The notes: generated by a model not told the origin, from the sequence alone. A DNA stretch of 56,289 bases from Acaryochloris sp. IP29b_bin.148 (GCF_028285565.1 NZ_JANQOY010000047.1:1-56289), one strand, 5' to 3'; shown: positions 45,261 to 55,105, numbered from the stretch's first letter. Numbers and translations are program-made.

Positions 45261-45535
45261 AATTTTTGCGACGTGAATGACAATTTTGCTGTTGTCCAGC
45301 CTAGCAGAAAGCAGCAGGAATTTAGCGAGTCTTAAGTTGCAGTGTGGGGCATGTTGGCATAGGGTAAGCTTGGGGCCATCTTAGATTGCACGGAATTTTA
45401 GAGACGAAATTGTATTGAGTCAAACTCAACTCCTTCGTTTTGGCAGCATTGAATCCAATATAGCGATGCTTAAAGCACTCAAACTGATACCATTCCTGTT
45501 GATCTAGATGACCGTGACAAATAGGAGGCCATCTG
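45261..45535. promoter_or_regulatory. Shared control region of gghA (minus) and ggpS (plus)
   Basis: 275 bases between divergent degradation and synthesis genes of glucosylglycerol. A 15-nt inverted repeat, TTGAGT-caa-ACTCAA, is at 45415-45429, 107 bases before ggpS. AGGAGG at 45523-45528 is the ggpS ribosome-binding site. In Synechocystis a small repressor gene ggpR lies upstream of ggpS; I see no equivalent small ORF here. Confidence 0.55.
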
Positions 45536-47038
45536 ATGAAATCTTCCCTAGTGATTCTTTACCACCGTGAACCCTACGACGAGGTAATTGAGAACGGTAA
45601 AGTTCACTATCGGCCCAAAAAAAGCCCCAATGGCATTTTGCCCACTTTAAAGAGCTTTTTTGCCAGTGTAAATCAGGGGACTTGGATTGCGTGGAAACAG
45701 GTAACGGCCAAGCAACGGAGTAACTTCGAAACATTAGTCACGGTAGAAGGCGAGGGCAATTACAATGTCTGCCGCATTCCCCTCAGTGCCGATCAGGTCA
45801 AACATTTCTATCACATCACCTCCAAGGAAGCCTTTTGGCCCATTCTGCATTCGTTTCCCTACCACTTCACCTATGAATCTTCGGATTGGGAAAACTTTCA
45901 TACCATCAATCGCATGTTTGCAGAAGCCGCCTGTGAGCAAGCTGCCGATGATGCCTTAATTTGGATTCATGACTATAACCTGTGGATGGCACCTCACTAC
46001 ATTCGGCAGCTTAAACCCAATGCCAAAATTGCCTTTTTCCACCATACGCCCTTCCCTTCCGTGGATGTGTTTAATATCTTGCCTTGGCGGGAAGAAATTG
46101 TAGATAGCCTGCTGTGCTGCGATATTGTAGGTTTCCATATTCCCCGCTACTCCGAGAATTTTGTGAATGTGGCGCGCAGCCTCCGGCCTGTAGAAGTAGT
46201 TGAAGAAGGCCCAATCCCTGAGCATATTACTCCTGTGGGGACGGCTTTGGCTGAACCGATGATGACCACCTATCTGCGCTATAAGGGGCAGCTCGTCAAT
46301 ATCGATGCCTTCCCCGTTGGCACCAATCCCAAACATATCTTGAGTGTCCTCAGTCAACCCTCTGCCCAGAAACGCATGGCAGAAATCAAGGAAGAACTGG
46401 GCGATCGCAAACTGATTATTGCGGCCGGCCGTGTGGACTATGTAAAGGGCAACCGGGAGAAGCTGCAAGCCTTTGGCCGCTTGCTGGAACGACGGCCTGA
46501 TCTCCACGGCAAAATCAACTTTGTGATGACCTGTGTAACGCCAGCGACGGGCATGCGAGTCTATAAAAAGGCTCAAAGCGAAATTGAACAGCAGGTCGGT
46601 AAAATTAATGGTCGGTTTGCTCAGTTAGGCTGGACGCCGATTTTGCTCTATACCCAACCCCTCTCCCTGGAAGAACTACTGAGTTACTATCGCGTGGCCG
46701 ATATCTGTTGGACAACCCCGCTTCGGGACGGTTTGAACCTGGTTGCCAAAGAATACATTATTGCTAAAGATAAGCAACCGGGCGTCTTGGTATTATCAGA
46801 GTTTGTAGGCGCAGCCGTAGAGTTACCAGAAGCCATTCTGACCAATCCTTACTCACGGGATCGGATGGATGACTCGATTGATAAAGCCTTGGCAATGCCC
46901 GCAGCGGAGAGCCAAAAGGCAATGGCCAAAATGTACGATACGGTTACCACTTACGACGTTGAGTATTGGGCCAATCACCTGTTGCAAAAATTCAAAGCCA
47001 TTCAATCAGCCACCAACCACCAAGCACCCGTATCCTAG
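45536..47038 (+). CDS. ggpS: Glucosylglycerol-phosphate synthase
   Basis: Makes glucosylglycerol 3-phosphate from ADP-glucose and glycerol 3-phosphate, the committed step for this salt-protective solute. 500 residues, GT20 (trehalose-phosphate synthase superfamily): HDYNLWMAPHYIRQLKPNAKI, FFHHTPFPSVDVFNILPWREEI, GRVDYVKGNREKL, and TTPLRDGLNLVAKEYI. The N-terminus (SSLVILYHREPYDE) and the PNGILPTLKSFF segment are of the GgpS kind rather than of OtsA. ATG 45536 with AGGAGG seven bases upstream. Neighbours gghA and glpK support the call over trehalose synthesis. GgpS is activated by salt after translation in other cyanobacteria. Confidence 0.95.
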   Translation: MKSSLVILYHREPYDEVIENGKVHYRPKKSPNGILPTLKSFFASVNQGTWIAWKQVTAKQRSNFETLVTVEGEGNYNVCRIPLSADQVKHFYHITSKEAFWPILHSFPYHFTYESSDWENFHTINRMFAEAACEQAADDALIWIHDYNLWMAPHYIRQLKPNAKIAFFHHTPFPSVDVFNILPWREEIVDSLLCCDIVGFHIPRYSENFVNVARSLRPVEVVEEGPIPEHITPVGTALAEPMMTTYLRYKGQLVNIDAFPVGTNPKHILSVLSQPSAQKRMAEIKEELGDRKLIIAAGRVDYVKGNREKLQAFGRLLERRPDLHGKINFVMTCVTPATGMRVYKKAQSEIEQQVGKINGRFAQLGWTPILLYTQPLSLEELLSYYRVADICWTTPLRDGLNLVAKEYIIAKDKQPGVLVLSEFVGAAVELPEAILTNPYSRDRMDDSIDKALAMPAAESQKAMAKMYDTVTTYDVEYWANHLLQKFKAIQSATNHQAPVS

Positions 47039-47053
47039 TGGCATGCCCTCTCT

Positions 47054-48655
47054 CTAGATTCCTCCTTCATCCATGATGAAGGGGAGGGCATTGACGGCCA
47101 CTTGCCCATCTGTAAAGGCTAGAAATTCTATATCCTTGAGGGTGGTGGTTCCGTTGGCCCCCACTACCTGAAACTGTTCTGGATTACCTTGATAACTAAA
47201 ATCCGCCAAAGACGCTTGATACTGCACAACATCAAGCCCCAGGCCGCCGAACCAGGTGTCGTCCCCTGGACCACCCACGAATAGATCATCCCCGCGGCCC
47301 CCTATCCCCCAGTCGTCTCCATTCCCGCCAATCAGTTTGTCTGCTCCTTTCCCACCGATTAAATAGTCATGGTCGTCGCCCCCATGCAGAATGTCATCCC
47401 CCGCATTGCCCCACAGCTGATCGTCACCCGTTCCTCCTAAAAGGTAGTCGTCGTCACCATTGCCCCACAGCCAGTCGTTGTCCCCATCGCCGATTAAAAT
47501 ATCTTCCCCCTGATTGCCAAAGAGCTTGTCTCGACCCGCGCTACCAAAGCCCAAGTCGTTCCCCGCTCCGCCCCAAACGATATCGTCGCCCTCGCCCCCA
47601 TCAAGGATGTCGTCGCCGCTATTGCCAAATAACCCATCTCGCCCTTGCCAACCTTCTATGCGATCGCTCCCGGCTAAGCCAAACAGGAGGTCATTCCCCG
47701 CTAAGCCATCAAAGTTATCTGCTGCGGTTGTGCCGAAGTGCAAATCTGGGCGGTCGGTACCCAAAATATCATTGAAGATGGGTTGAGCGATCTCACCCGT
47801 TAAGGTCTTGAAAATAGCTTCGCCAAAGCGTTCATGGGCCTGGGTTGTGGGATGAAATTGGTCCCAGAAGAAGAATCCGGGTGTGTCGGGGAGGAATTGT
47901 TCCTCAATGACGGAGGTCAGCAGGGGGTCAGTGGTGTTTGTATACCCAAAACGGTCGGGCGCTTGGGCAATCGTTTCAGTAAAGCCATACAGATCAACTT
48001 CGACAATCTCCAGATCAGGATCGGGGGTCTCTAGTTCGAGATTGTCTAGAGACAAGGCTAGGCGGCTATTAAATGCGATCGCAATCGCCGTTGCTTCCCG
48101 TTGAAAGGTGGCGCTAGTGGGAAGCCGCCCTAAGTTCAGCATATTGGGGATAACGAACTGCCGGGCACCAGTCGCCATTAGGGTTTCTACACCTGCCCGT
48201 AAATTATCGACCCCTTGTTCCACCAATACAGCCGGATCATCCGTATTGCTGCCTGCTAGATTATCTAAATAATTATTGGGACCCGCCCAAATAAAGAACA
48301 GCCCCTGTGCATCAGCAATATCAGCTCGATCAAAGATATCAATCTGATCCAGTAGGCCCGGTAAGTCCAAGCCGGCATCATCACTACTGGAATTATTGCG
48401 GCCTGTCCCTGCTCCGGCAAGGGCAAAATTGTTTCCACCTAAGAAGGAGGGTGCTAGGGCAAGATTAAGTGCAGCATTGGCATTGTTGAGTTTGTTGACT
48501 AGAAACTCAACCGCTACAGGTCCATTCGAAAAACGTCCCTCAAAGTAGGGAGGCGAAGGAATTTCGTTTGAAGATAGCACTAGAGCATTGCCTGTGTCAG
48601 ACAGACTATCTCCAAACACATAGATATTCGTTAAATCTTCGAAAGAAATTGCCAT
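47054..48655 (-). CDS. SGNH/GDSL hydrolase with C-terminal RTX repeats, likely type I secreted
   Basis: 533 residues from ATG 48655 (AGAGG five bases upstream); the frame extends 14 codons further without homology. The N-terminal half is an SGNH lipase/esterase: VFGDSLSDTG (catalytic Ser), AGPNNYLDN (Asn block) and DQFHPTTQAHERF (Asp-His). The middle to C-terminal part has some 12-14 RTX nonapeptides (GGxGxDxxx, for example GNDLLFGLAGSD, GDDILDGGEGDD), which bind calcium and mark export through a type I system. No signal peptide is present, as expected. A short C-terminal domain ends the protein. It faces ggpS tail to tail with 15 bases between them. No T1SS genes are nearby. Confidence 0.92.
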   Translation of the reverse strand: MAISFEDLTNIYVFGDSLSDTGNALVLSSNEIPSPPYFEGRFSNGPVAVEFLVNKLNNANAALNLALAPSFLGGNNFALAGAGTGRNNSSSDDAGLDLPGLLDQIDIFDRADIADAQGLFFIWAGPNNYLDNLAGSNTDDPAVLVEQGVDNLRAGVETLMATGARQFVIPNMLNLGRLPTSATFQREATAIAIAFNSRLALSLDNLELETPDPDLEIVEVDLYGFTETIAQAPDRFGYTNTTDPLLTSVIEEQFLPDTPGFFFWDQFHPTTQAHERFGEAIFKTLTGEIAQPIFNDILGTDRPDLHFGTTAADNFDGLAGNDLLFGLAGSDRIEGWQGRDGLFGNSGDDILDGGEGDDIVWGGAGNDLGFGSAGRDKLFGNQGEDILIGDGDNDWLWGNGDDDYLLGGTGDDQLWGNAGDDILHGGDDHDYLIGGKGADKLIGGNGDDWGIGGRGDDLFVGGPGDDTWFGGLGLDVVQYQASLADFSYQGNPEQFQVVGANGTTTLKDIEFLAFTDGQVAVNALPFIMDEGGI

Positions 48656-49094
48656 GGCAACCTCTAAAGGAGTACAAGTTAGAATACAAGAAAGCAATGC
48701 AGAGTAAAGACTTGGAGAATCTGCTGAGTTAAGTCACTGTAGATACAAGCGCAGGCGTTAATGAAATCGTCTTTGATTCTCTACTTCTAGTTAAAAATGA
48801 AATATTTAATACCGATTAAATGAAAATAGTTGTTAACAATTTTGAGCAATAAGGCCAAAAACTCAACTTTAGTGATTAACCGCATATATTGCGCTGTTTC
48901 AGAACTGATGTGCGTTAATATCAGCGGAATTACGTCAGAAAATCAACTTTGATTAAATTGAGTAGCCAGTCTGTGCCCGAATGATCACGTCTGTCTTAAA
49001 TCTCTGTTGGGTTTATGCTTCACTCATCCCGATTCACTGACTCTGCTTGCCGCCAGTATGATTCTGATTGGAATGGGTTTATAAGGATAAAGCC
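48656..49094. other. Divergent intergenic region, A/T-rich
   Basis: 439 bases between the SGNH/RTX gene and the methyltransferase gene, holding both promoters. A 10-bp palindrome TTGTTAACAA is at 48830-48839. No small gene supported. Confidence 0.4.
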
Positions 49095-49871
49095 ATGGAC
49101 ATCCTCCAGCACAATCGACTTGCCTGGAATAAGCAATCTCGCCAAGGGAGTGAATGGTGTACCCCAGTGGATCGGGAAACCATTGCCCAAGCTAGATTAG
49201 GAGAATGGACAATCATCCTTACGCCTCTGAAACCTGTTCCCCGATCTTGGTTTGGCGACACAACCCATCAGTCCATTTTGTGTTTAGCATCAGGCGGGGG
49301 ACAGCAGGCTCCTATCCTAGCTGCAACAGGGGCGCAGGTCACCAGCTTTGATCTGTCGGAAGAACAGCTCAATAAGGATCGCCTGGTGGGAGAGCGAGAG
49401 AACCTCCGGTTAGAGACGGTTCAAGGCGATATGGCTGATTTGTCCGTTTTTCAGGATGCCACCTTTGATCTTATTTTTCATCCTATCTCTAATGTTTTTG
49501 TGCCGGATGTCGAAGTGGTATGGCGAGAATGTCATCGAGTGCTCAAGACAGGTGGACGCCTTCTGGCTGGATTTATGAACCCTATGTTTTATCTCTTCGA
49601 TCATGAAGAGGCTGAGAAAACGGGATATTTACAGGTCAAATATCGGTTGCCGTTCTCAGACATTGAACATTTGGCAGAGCCCCAAAAACAAAACATTATT
49701 GACCAGCAAATCGCTTGGGAATATAGCCATTCCCTAGACACCCAAATTGGGGGGCAGATTCAAGCGGGGTTTGCGATTACGGGATTTTATGAGGATTGGT
49801 GGACCGATGAGGCCACCTTACTTAATCGGTATGCGCCCTGTGCGATCGCAACCCAAGCCACCAAACTTTAA
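49095..49871 (+). CDS. Class I SAM-dependent methyltransferase
   Basis: 258 residues from ATG 49095, which has AAGGA about eight bases before it; the longer frame opens with TTG 49068. The SAM-binding motif I is ILCLASGGGQQAPILAATG, followed by VTSFDLSEEQLNKD (acidic ribose contact), VQGDMADLSVF and FHPISNVFVPD. Methyltransferase_11-like; the acceptor is unknown. Homologous proteins in many bacteria are annotated only generally. It ends three bases from the tail of the VKOR gene. Confidence 0.92.
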   Translation: MDILQHNRLAWNKQSRQGSEWCTPVDRETIAQARLGEWTIILTPLKPVPRSWFGDTTHQSILCLASGGGQQAPILAATGAQVTSFDLSEEQLNKDRLVGERENLRLETVQGDMADLSVFQDATFDLIFHPISNVFVPDVEVVWRECHRVLKTGGRLLAGFMNPMFYLFDHEEAEKTGYLQVKYRLPFSDIEHLAEPQKQNIIDQQIAWEYSHSLDTQIGGQIQAGFAITGFYEDWWTDEATLLNRYAPCAIATQATKL

Positions 49872-49874
49872 ATC

Positions 49875-50873
49875 CTACTGGAGCGTATTCTTGAAATCCT
49901 TGGGACCTTTGTAGTTAGAGTATTCAGCCAAGTCTTGCAGAGATTGTTGTCCTGAGTAATATTGATCGCCTACTTTCCAGGTCGGAAACCCTGCATCACG
50001 CCCAATTTCAGGACGTAGCTTCTCAGTCGCCTTAGTTAATTCAGCCTGGCATAGCTGAACTTGAGCATCCTTCCCTTTGGGAGCACATTCAACATAAGGC
50101 ATCTCAGCAATAGCCTCTATCCCAAACAGGCTTTTTTGATCTCGGCAATGAGGACACCAATAGGCACCAAACATCTGGGCACCTGTCTCCTTCAGATGCT
50201 TAGCTAATGCCAATTCGGCCTCACCCGAGGAATCGGTAATCAAAGCAACCTGGGCCGGGGTACCATCCGCTGCTTTAATTTGGTATGTTCCCGCGACTGG
50301 CCTGCCAATATGAGCGTAGACACCAAGACTGCCAATGATGGTCGCTAGCGCAATAATAATGCCGATAAAAAAGAGTTGACCGACATCTTCCCAGGCTTTA
50401 CCGAGTACCGTAAAAATAAACATCAAGGTCGCAAAAACTGCCGACGCTATGCAGAAAATACAGATGGCTGCAGCCCCCTCAGGGATCACAAACTTGGCCA
50501 CCATGATGTACATCAAATACCAGCTAAAAATCATCATGGCTGCAGATCCCATAAACAGGAGTAGCCAGGATGTATTATCCACCTTGGTCCTCAGATCCTT
50601 ATCATCCGTACGGAAGGCTAAAGGGGCCAAGGCAAAAATAGCCATCACAATATAGGCAATCAGGCCAAACAGAGCGAGGGGTTGACCAAAGACTTCAGCG
50701 TAAGGACTTCCCAAGACTTTGGCACAGCCTTCTGTCGGACAAGCCGCTTCTCCCCCTGCCAATTTAGTGGCGGTCAAATAACCTGTATTGGTAGCCCCCA
50801 AAACAGCAACGGCACCAATCAGTGGTCGTGACCAGCGATGTAACCCAGAAGTCTTCGTACGACGGCGTGGCAT
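49875..50873 (-). CDS. VKOR family protein fused to a thioredoxin-like domain
   Basis: 332 residues. Disulfide-bond forming pair in one chain: a membrane VKOR domain (about 15-190, four or five helices) with the loop cysteines C45 and C50 and the quinone-site CxxC at 138-141 (CIFC), then a periplasmic/lumenal thioredoxin-like domain with C240-P-H-C243 (GAYWCPHC). Electrons would pass from a substrate dithiol through the thioredoxin part to VKOR and quinone. This fusion is known from cyanobacteria and plastids (LTO1). All expected cysteines are present. Confidence 0.95.
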   Translation of the reverse strand: MPRRRTKTSGLHRWSRPLIGAVAVLGATNTGYLTATKLAGGEAACPTEGCAKVLGSPYAEVFGQPLALFGLIAYIVMAIFALAPLAFRTDDKDLRTKVDNTSWLLLFMGSAAMMIFSWYLMYIMVAKFVIPEGAAAICIFCIASAVFATLMFIFTVLGKAWEDVGQLFFIGIIIALATIIGSLGVYAHIGRPVAGTYQIKAADGTPAQVALITDSSGEAELALAKHLKETGAQMFGAYWCPHCRDQKSLFGIEAIAEMPYVECAPKGKDAQVQLCQAELTKATEKLRPEIGRDAGFPTWKVGDQYYSGQQSLQDLAEYSNYKGPKDFKNTLQ

Positions 50874-51002
50874 AGGTGTTCCCTAAGTTGAATATTGATA
50901 GACGCAAGACTCATTTATCTTAGACCATAACCCTAAGAACTTCTTAAGCGAACGATCCCCAATCTATTGACAATAGGGGAAATAGTCCCAGTAACGGTTT
51001 TG

Positions 51003-51455
51003 ATGATGACGATCTCTCAGTGGTTTACGATTGCCAACGTGTTTGTGCTGCCCTTCTGGGCACTTATGATTATTCTGCCCCAGTGGGATTGGACCCGTCG
51101 CCTGCTGACCTCTTATTTACCCTTCGTGGGCTTAGCGATTGTATACACGACCCTGTTTGCTTTGGCCCTCACACCTGAATCGGCAAAGGTCTTGGCCAAT
51201 CCCACCCTTGCTGATATTGCCCAGCTGTTTGGTCAAGAGCAGATTGCGGCGGCGGCCTGGGTCCATTTTTTAGTGATGGATTTGTTTGTGGGGCGATGGA
51301 TTTACTGGGAAGGTCAGCGAACGGGCATTTGGACCAGCCACTCCTTGGTGCTCTGTCTATTAGTCGGTCCCATTGGTCTGCTGTCCCATATTATGACGGC
51401 TGCAGTTTTTGAGCGTTTTCCCTCTGCTGAGACGGTAGCGACAACAGAGGATTAG
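51003..51455 (+). CDS. ABA4-like (DUF4281) membrane protein
   Basis: 150 residues with four membrane helices. It resembles the plant ABA4 protein needed for neoxanthin formation, including the WVHFLVMDLFVGRWIYWEG segment and the following GPIGLL. Cyanobacterial members may act in carotenoid metabolism or photoprotection; the function here is inferred from the family. The start ATG 51003 (or the next codon, 51006) is preferred over TTG 50967. The GNAT gene begins two bases after its stop. Confidence 0.85.
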   Translation: MMTISQWFTIANVFVLPFWALMIILPQWDWTRRLLTSYLPFVGLAIVYTTLFALALTPESAKVLANPTLADIAQLFGQEQIAAAAWVHFLVMDLFVGRWIYWEGQRTGIWTSHSLVLCLLVGPIGLLSHIMTAAVFERFPSAETVATTED

Positions 51456-51457
51456 GG

Positions 51458-51940
51458 ATGTCTATTGCAACGATCCGCGCTGTCGAACGGGATGACGTCT
51501 CAGCGTTATTTGCATTAATTCTAGAACTCGCCCAGTACGAGCATTTAGAAGATGCGGTCACTGGCAGCCCCGAGGCGCTCAGACAACATCTGTTTGGAGA
51601 CCCCTGCTATGTAGAAGCGCTGGTGGCTGAAATCGATCAGCAAATCGTGGGCTATGCCTTGTTCTTCACCAGCTACTCGACTTTTTTAACGCAGCCTGGG
51701 CTGTACTTGGAGGATTTGTATGTACAAGAGCGCCATCGGGGTCAAGGAGTAGGGAAGGCTTTGTTAAAACATGTAGCAAAATTAGTGGCGGAGCGGCATT
51801 ATGGCCGCTTGGACTGGAGTGTGTTGGATTGGAATGAATCTGCGATCGCATTCTATGAAACACTAGGAGCAACCGTGCTCCCTGACTGGCGAATTTGCCG
51901 AATCACGGGGACTGCTCTCACCACTCTAGCCTCAGGATAG
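51458..51940 (+). CDS. GNAT family N-acetyltransferase
   Basis: 160 residues, complete GNAT fold. The acetyl-CoA loop is [15 protein letters not shown] (Q/RxxGxG/A). EDLYVQE before it and [16 protein letters not shown] after it are like the diamine (spermidine/spermine) acetyltransferase subgroup. Substrate not determinable. It lies between the ABA4-like gene (two-base gap) and trpD (four-base gap), so the three are probably co-transcribed, though they share no obvious pathway. Confidence 0.93.
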   Translation: MSIATIRAVERDDVSALFALILELAQYEHLEDAVTGSPEALRQHLFGDPCYVEALVAEIDQQIVGYALFFTSYSTFLTQPGLYLEDLYVQERHRGQGVGKALLKHVAKLVAERHYGRLDWSVLDWNESAIAFYETLGATVLPDWRICRITGTALTTLASG

Positions 51941-51944
51941 TGCT

Positions 51945-52982
51945 ATGACTTTCGCAACCGATACCCTTGATGGGTCTCAACTTCTTCAACAACTCCTAGA
52001 GGGTCAGTCCTTGACCCAAGATCAAGCCTCCCAACTGATGCAGAGCTGGCTCCAGGATGTTGTTCCTCCCGTAGTGTCGGGAGCGATTTTAGCGGCATTG
52101 CAAGCCAAGGGCGTATCTGCAGAGGAGCTATCGGGGATGGCGACCGTCCTCTTGCAACAATCGGTGGAGTCAGCAGTGGCGATGCCCACCCCCCTCATTG
52201 ATACCTGCGGAACCGGGGGAGATGGTGCGTCGACCTTTAATATTTCGACTGCTGTGGCCTTTACGGCTGCCGCTGCCGGGATTCCCGTTGCCAAACACGG
52301 CAATCGTTCGGCCTCTAGTCGAGTGGGTTCAGCGGACGTTTTAGAGGCCCTGGGCATTAATCTGGCAGCTCCCCCGGAGAAAATTCAGGCTGCCGTAGCG
52401 GAAGTGGGGATTACGTTTTTATTTGCTCCTGGCTGGCACCCCGCCATGAAAGCGGTCGTGCCACTGCGCAAAGCCCTGAAAGTGCGTACCATTTTTAATT
52501 TGCTGGGACCATTGGTCAATCCGCTGCGACCCACGGGTCAAGTGTTAGGCGTATACGATCCAGCGTTGCTCCATCCCCTAGCCACTGCTTTAAAGACCCT
52601 GGGGGTTCAGCGGGCTGTCGTTTTGCACGGGCGCGAAAAGCTGGATGAAGCTGGATTAGGCGATCTCACCGATATGGCTATTTTAAACGATCAGCAGGTG
52701 AGCCAAGATATTTTAGAGCCAGCCGAACTAGGACTGACTTCAGCCCCACTTACAGCTCTAAAAGGCGGCGGTGTGGACGAAAATGCCGCTATTTTACAAG
52801 CGGTGCTCCAAGGCCAAGGTACATCTGCCCAGACAGATGTTGTGGCCCTGAATACAGCATTAGCCCTATTTGTCGGTCATGCTGTAGAGACCTATGCTGA
52901 GGGAGTGACCCAAGCCAAAACGATTCTGGCGAGCGGTGCCGCTTGGCAAAAGTTGCAGCAGTTAGTGACTTTTTTACAGTAG
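51945..52982 (+). CDS. trpD: Anthranilate phosphoribosyltransferase
   Basis: Transfers phosphoribose from PRPP to anthranilate, second step of tryptophan synthesis. 345 residues. Glycine-rich [38 protein letters not shown] and [21 protein letters not shown] are all family hallmarks; the two catalytic loops are intact. Other trp genes are absent, as is usual in cyanobacteria, where trp genes are scattered. Confidence 0.97.
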   Translation: MTFATDTLDGSQLLQQLLEGQSLTQDQASQLMQSWLQDVVPPVVSGAILAALQAKGVSAEELSGMATVLLQQSVESAVAMPTPLIDTCGTGGDGASTFNISTAVAFTAAAAGIPVAKHGNRSASSRVGSADVLEALGINLAAPPEKIQAAVAEVGITFLFAPGWHPAMKAVVPLRKALKVRTIFNLLGPLVNPLRPTGQVLGVYDPALLHPLATALKTLGVQRAVVLHGREKLDEAGLGDLTDMAILNDQQVSQDILEPAELGLTSAPLTALKGGGVDENAAILQAVLQGQGTSAQTDVVALNTALALFVGHAVETYAEGVTQAKTILASGAAWQKLQQLVTFLQ

Positions 52983-53053
52983 ACTGAGGCACTCGGCACA
53001 TGCTGAGGACTGTGCCAGAATGAAGGTCATGCATTGTCTTTTTAGTTTTGATT

Positions 53054-54595
53054 GTGATTGAGGTCGAAGTCCATCGCCAACTCCATGCCTTCCTGCGGGA
53101 TCAGGGTTCTGATCAATGGCCTCATCACCTCACCATTGCTCGCCTCGTTGCCCGCGCCTTTCGGCTCAAGCGCAGTGCCCTGATTCAAATTAGTGCATCG
53201 GCCAAACACCAAGGGCTGCATCGGCTCAGTTATTTAGCGCCTCTCATGATTTGGCGAGAGGCCGTTATCTTAGTGGCACCTCAGGCGGCCCAACAACAAC
53301 TACTCCGGGCCGAGATGCCCCGTCTCCATGAATGGATGCAGATCAAAAAGTCAATTCTGGCCTCCGACTGTTGGCCCGGTAGTCACTTTAAAGGTGTACT
53401 GCTGGTGACTCCAGAGGTATGGCTGCAAGACTATCTCACCCAGTCCTATCAATTTCCCACAGATATCCCCACTCTAATTGATGATGCCGACCAGGTTGAA
53501 ATCTGGGCTCGGCAACAGCTGACACTATCGTTATCGTCCCAAGACTGGGAGCAATTGATTGGGTGCTACCCAACACTCCTAGAGCTGATTCGTGAAACCC
53601 GCGTTAAGCTGACCCGAGCCCTCTTTCAGCATCCAGAAAACCCCTATGGTCACACCTTAATCGAGCAGAAGGAGCGCAATAGCCTGGCCCAGCTCCATCA
53701 GGCAGTTTTGGCCCATGACATATCCCTGAGTCCGCCCATCTGGCAGCAGTTTTGGCAAGCCTATCGGTCGAACCATCACCTACTCTGGAGTGGCCTGAAT
53801 CGGGAGAATGGAGCCTTCGTCTTGCACTGTGCCCCGAACGAGGTCCATCGTGCGTTAAAAGGTCTATGGCCACGGCAACCCGTCGTGCTGATGGGCAGTA
53901 GTTTTGACCTTGAATCTGAGGCAAAGCTGTTTCGTCAACAACTGGGCCTGGACGAAATGACCTATGTGCAATTTGCAGCCAATCAGGAGGCGGAAGCCAT
54001 CCAGCTTTATCTCCCGGATGGCTTACCCATGCCCAATACGCCCTCGTTTCAAGGTGCCCTGCTCAAACAGCTTCATCTGCTGATGTTGGCCAATGCCCAG
54101 CCCGGTGGCCCCACAGTCATTATTATTGAAGACACACCAATGCAACGCCAAATGGCTACGGCAATGGCCTCTGAGTTTGGATCTCGGGTACAGGTGGAAA
54201 CACCAGACTTGGATGCAGAGGCGATTCTGATTACGGGCTGGGACTATTGGTTGCATCACCAAGCCACCTTGCCGATTCCCAAGGTGCTGGTTGTGGCCAC
54301 CCTGCCGATTCCTTCCCCAGAAGATCCGCGAGTAGCCGGTCGAGTGGCCTACTACAAACAACATCGCCAAGACTGGTTCCGTCTCTACTTATTACCGACT
54401 GCTCTGCGAACGTTACAGACTGCGATCGCACCCATCAGGCGTCATCAAGGTGTCGTTGCCCTCTTGGATAATCGTGTCTTGCATCGTAGCTATGGCCAAC
54501 AAGTCTTAATGGCGTTGAGTCCCTATTCTCGCATTAACTATCTAGATAACAGTTTATTTGCGACGACGTCCACGCCTGACCCGCAGCAGATGTAG
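53054..54595 (+). CDS. Degenerate DinG-like helicase-family protein
   Basis: 513 residues from GTG 53054 (the frame also has TTG 53048). The overall course resembles DinG/XPD-type helicases: an N-terminal part, a segment LLVTPEVWLQDYL...PTLIDDADQVE at the place of the DEAH box, VVLMGSSFDLES like motif III (TSAT), and a C-terminal IAPIRRHQGVVALLDNRVLHRSYGQQVL like the HDxxGRxIR/RGVVV helicase end. Yet no Walker A GxxxxGKT is visible in the first 100 residues and DEAH is DDAD. It is therefore probably not an active ATPase. Also no four-cysteine Fe-S cluster is apparent. Role unknown. Confidence 0.75.
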   Translation: MIEVEVHRQLHAFLRDQGSDQWPHHLTIARLVARAFRLKRSALIQISASAKHQGLHRLSYLAPLMIWREAVILVAPQAAQQQLLRAEMPRLHEWMQIKKSILASDCWPGSHFKGVLLVTPEVWLQDYLTQSYQFPTDIPTLIDDADQVEIWARQQLTLSLSSQDWEQLIGCYPTLLELIRETRVKLTRALFQHPENPYGHTLIEQKERNSLAQLHQAVLAHDISLSPPIWQQFWQAYRSNHHLLWSGLNRENGAFVLHCAPNEVHRALKGLWPRQPVVLMGSSFDLESEAKLFRQQLGLDEMTYVQFAANQEAEAIQLYLPDGLPMPNTPSFQGALLKQLHLLMLANAQPGGPTVIIIEDTPMQRQMATAMASEFGSRVQVETPDLDAEAILITGWDYWLHHQATLPIPKVLVVATLPIPSPEDPRVAGRVAYYKQHRQDWFRLYLLPTALRTLQTAIAPIRRHQGVVALLDNRVLHRSYGQQVLMALSPYSRINYLDNSLFATTSTPDPQQM

Positions 54596-54709
54596 ACAAT
54601 CGGTCCGTATCTTAAATCAGGATGATCTCTGCTGAATTCCACCCCACTTTGTCGATAAGATTTAACTATTACTGCTTGCTACTTTAGTTGTCTAGATTAG
54701 GGAAAAGAA

Positions 54710-54937
54710 ATGGGTGAAGCAAAACGTCGTCAAGAAGCGTTGGGAGACGACTATGGTAAAGAATCTAAAATGACCTCTTGGTTTCCTCTGACCAAAAGCC
54801 AGCTTCAAAAAATCTATGACCTCGTGATGAAGGGAAGCTGGATCGGTGTGTTTATCGTCGTTGGTTCTTGGATAGTAGTGCGCTTTATTGGTCCATCCCT
54901 CGGATGGTGGGAACTGGTTCCCAAGGAAGGATTGTAA
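54710..54937 (+). CDS. DUF2839 small membrane protein
   Basis: 75 residues. The beginning MGEAKRRQEALGDDYG and a single membrane helix (WIGVFIVVGSWIVVRFI) fit DUF2839, a family found in cyanobacteria and with no known role. ATG 54710 follows GGGAAAAG, a fair ribosome-binding site. Stands alone. Confidence 0.88.
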   Translation: MGEAKRRQEALGDDYGKESKMTSWFPLTKSQLQKIYDLVMKGSWIGVFIVVGSWIVVRFIGPSLGWWELVPKEGL

Positions 54938-55105
54938 GTCGTTCTAAGACATCTATAGGCTGCTGGACTGAATTGTCTGAAGGCATGATTCAGGCAATGC
55001 CTATTGTCATGCAGCCATTATCTTCTAAACCATGTTAAAGTTGATGATCGCTGAGCTTTTATCCTCTTGCTACTCTAAAGGTTAGCGATGATTAAGCTCG
55101 CAAAC

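Noticed and set aside
45956-46576. 206-codon minus-strand frame inside ggpS
   Set aside because: Lies wholly inside a well-supported gene on the other strand and has no family resemblance.
47210-47710. Repetitive DNA resembling a CRISPR-like array in the SGNH/RTX gene
   Set aside because: The periodicity is the 27-bp coding pattern of RTX nonapeptides; units are divergent and in frame.
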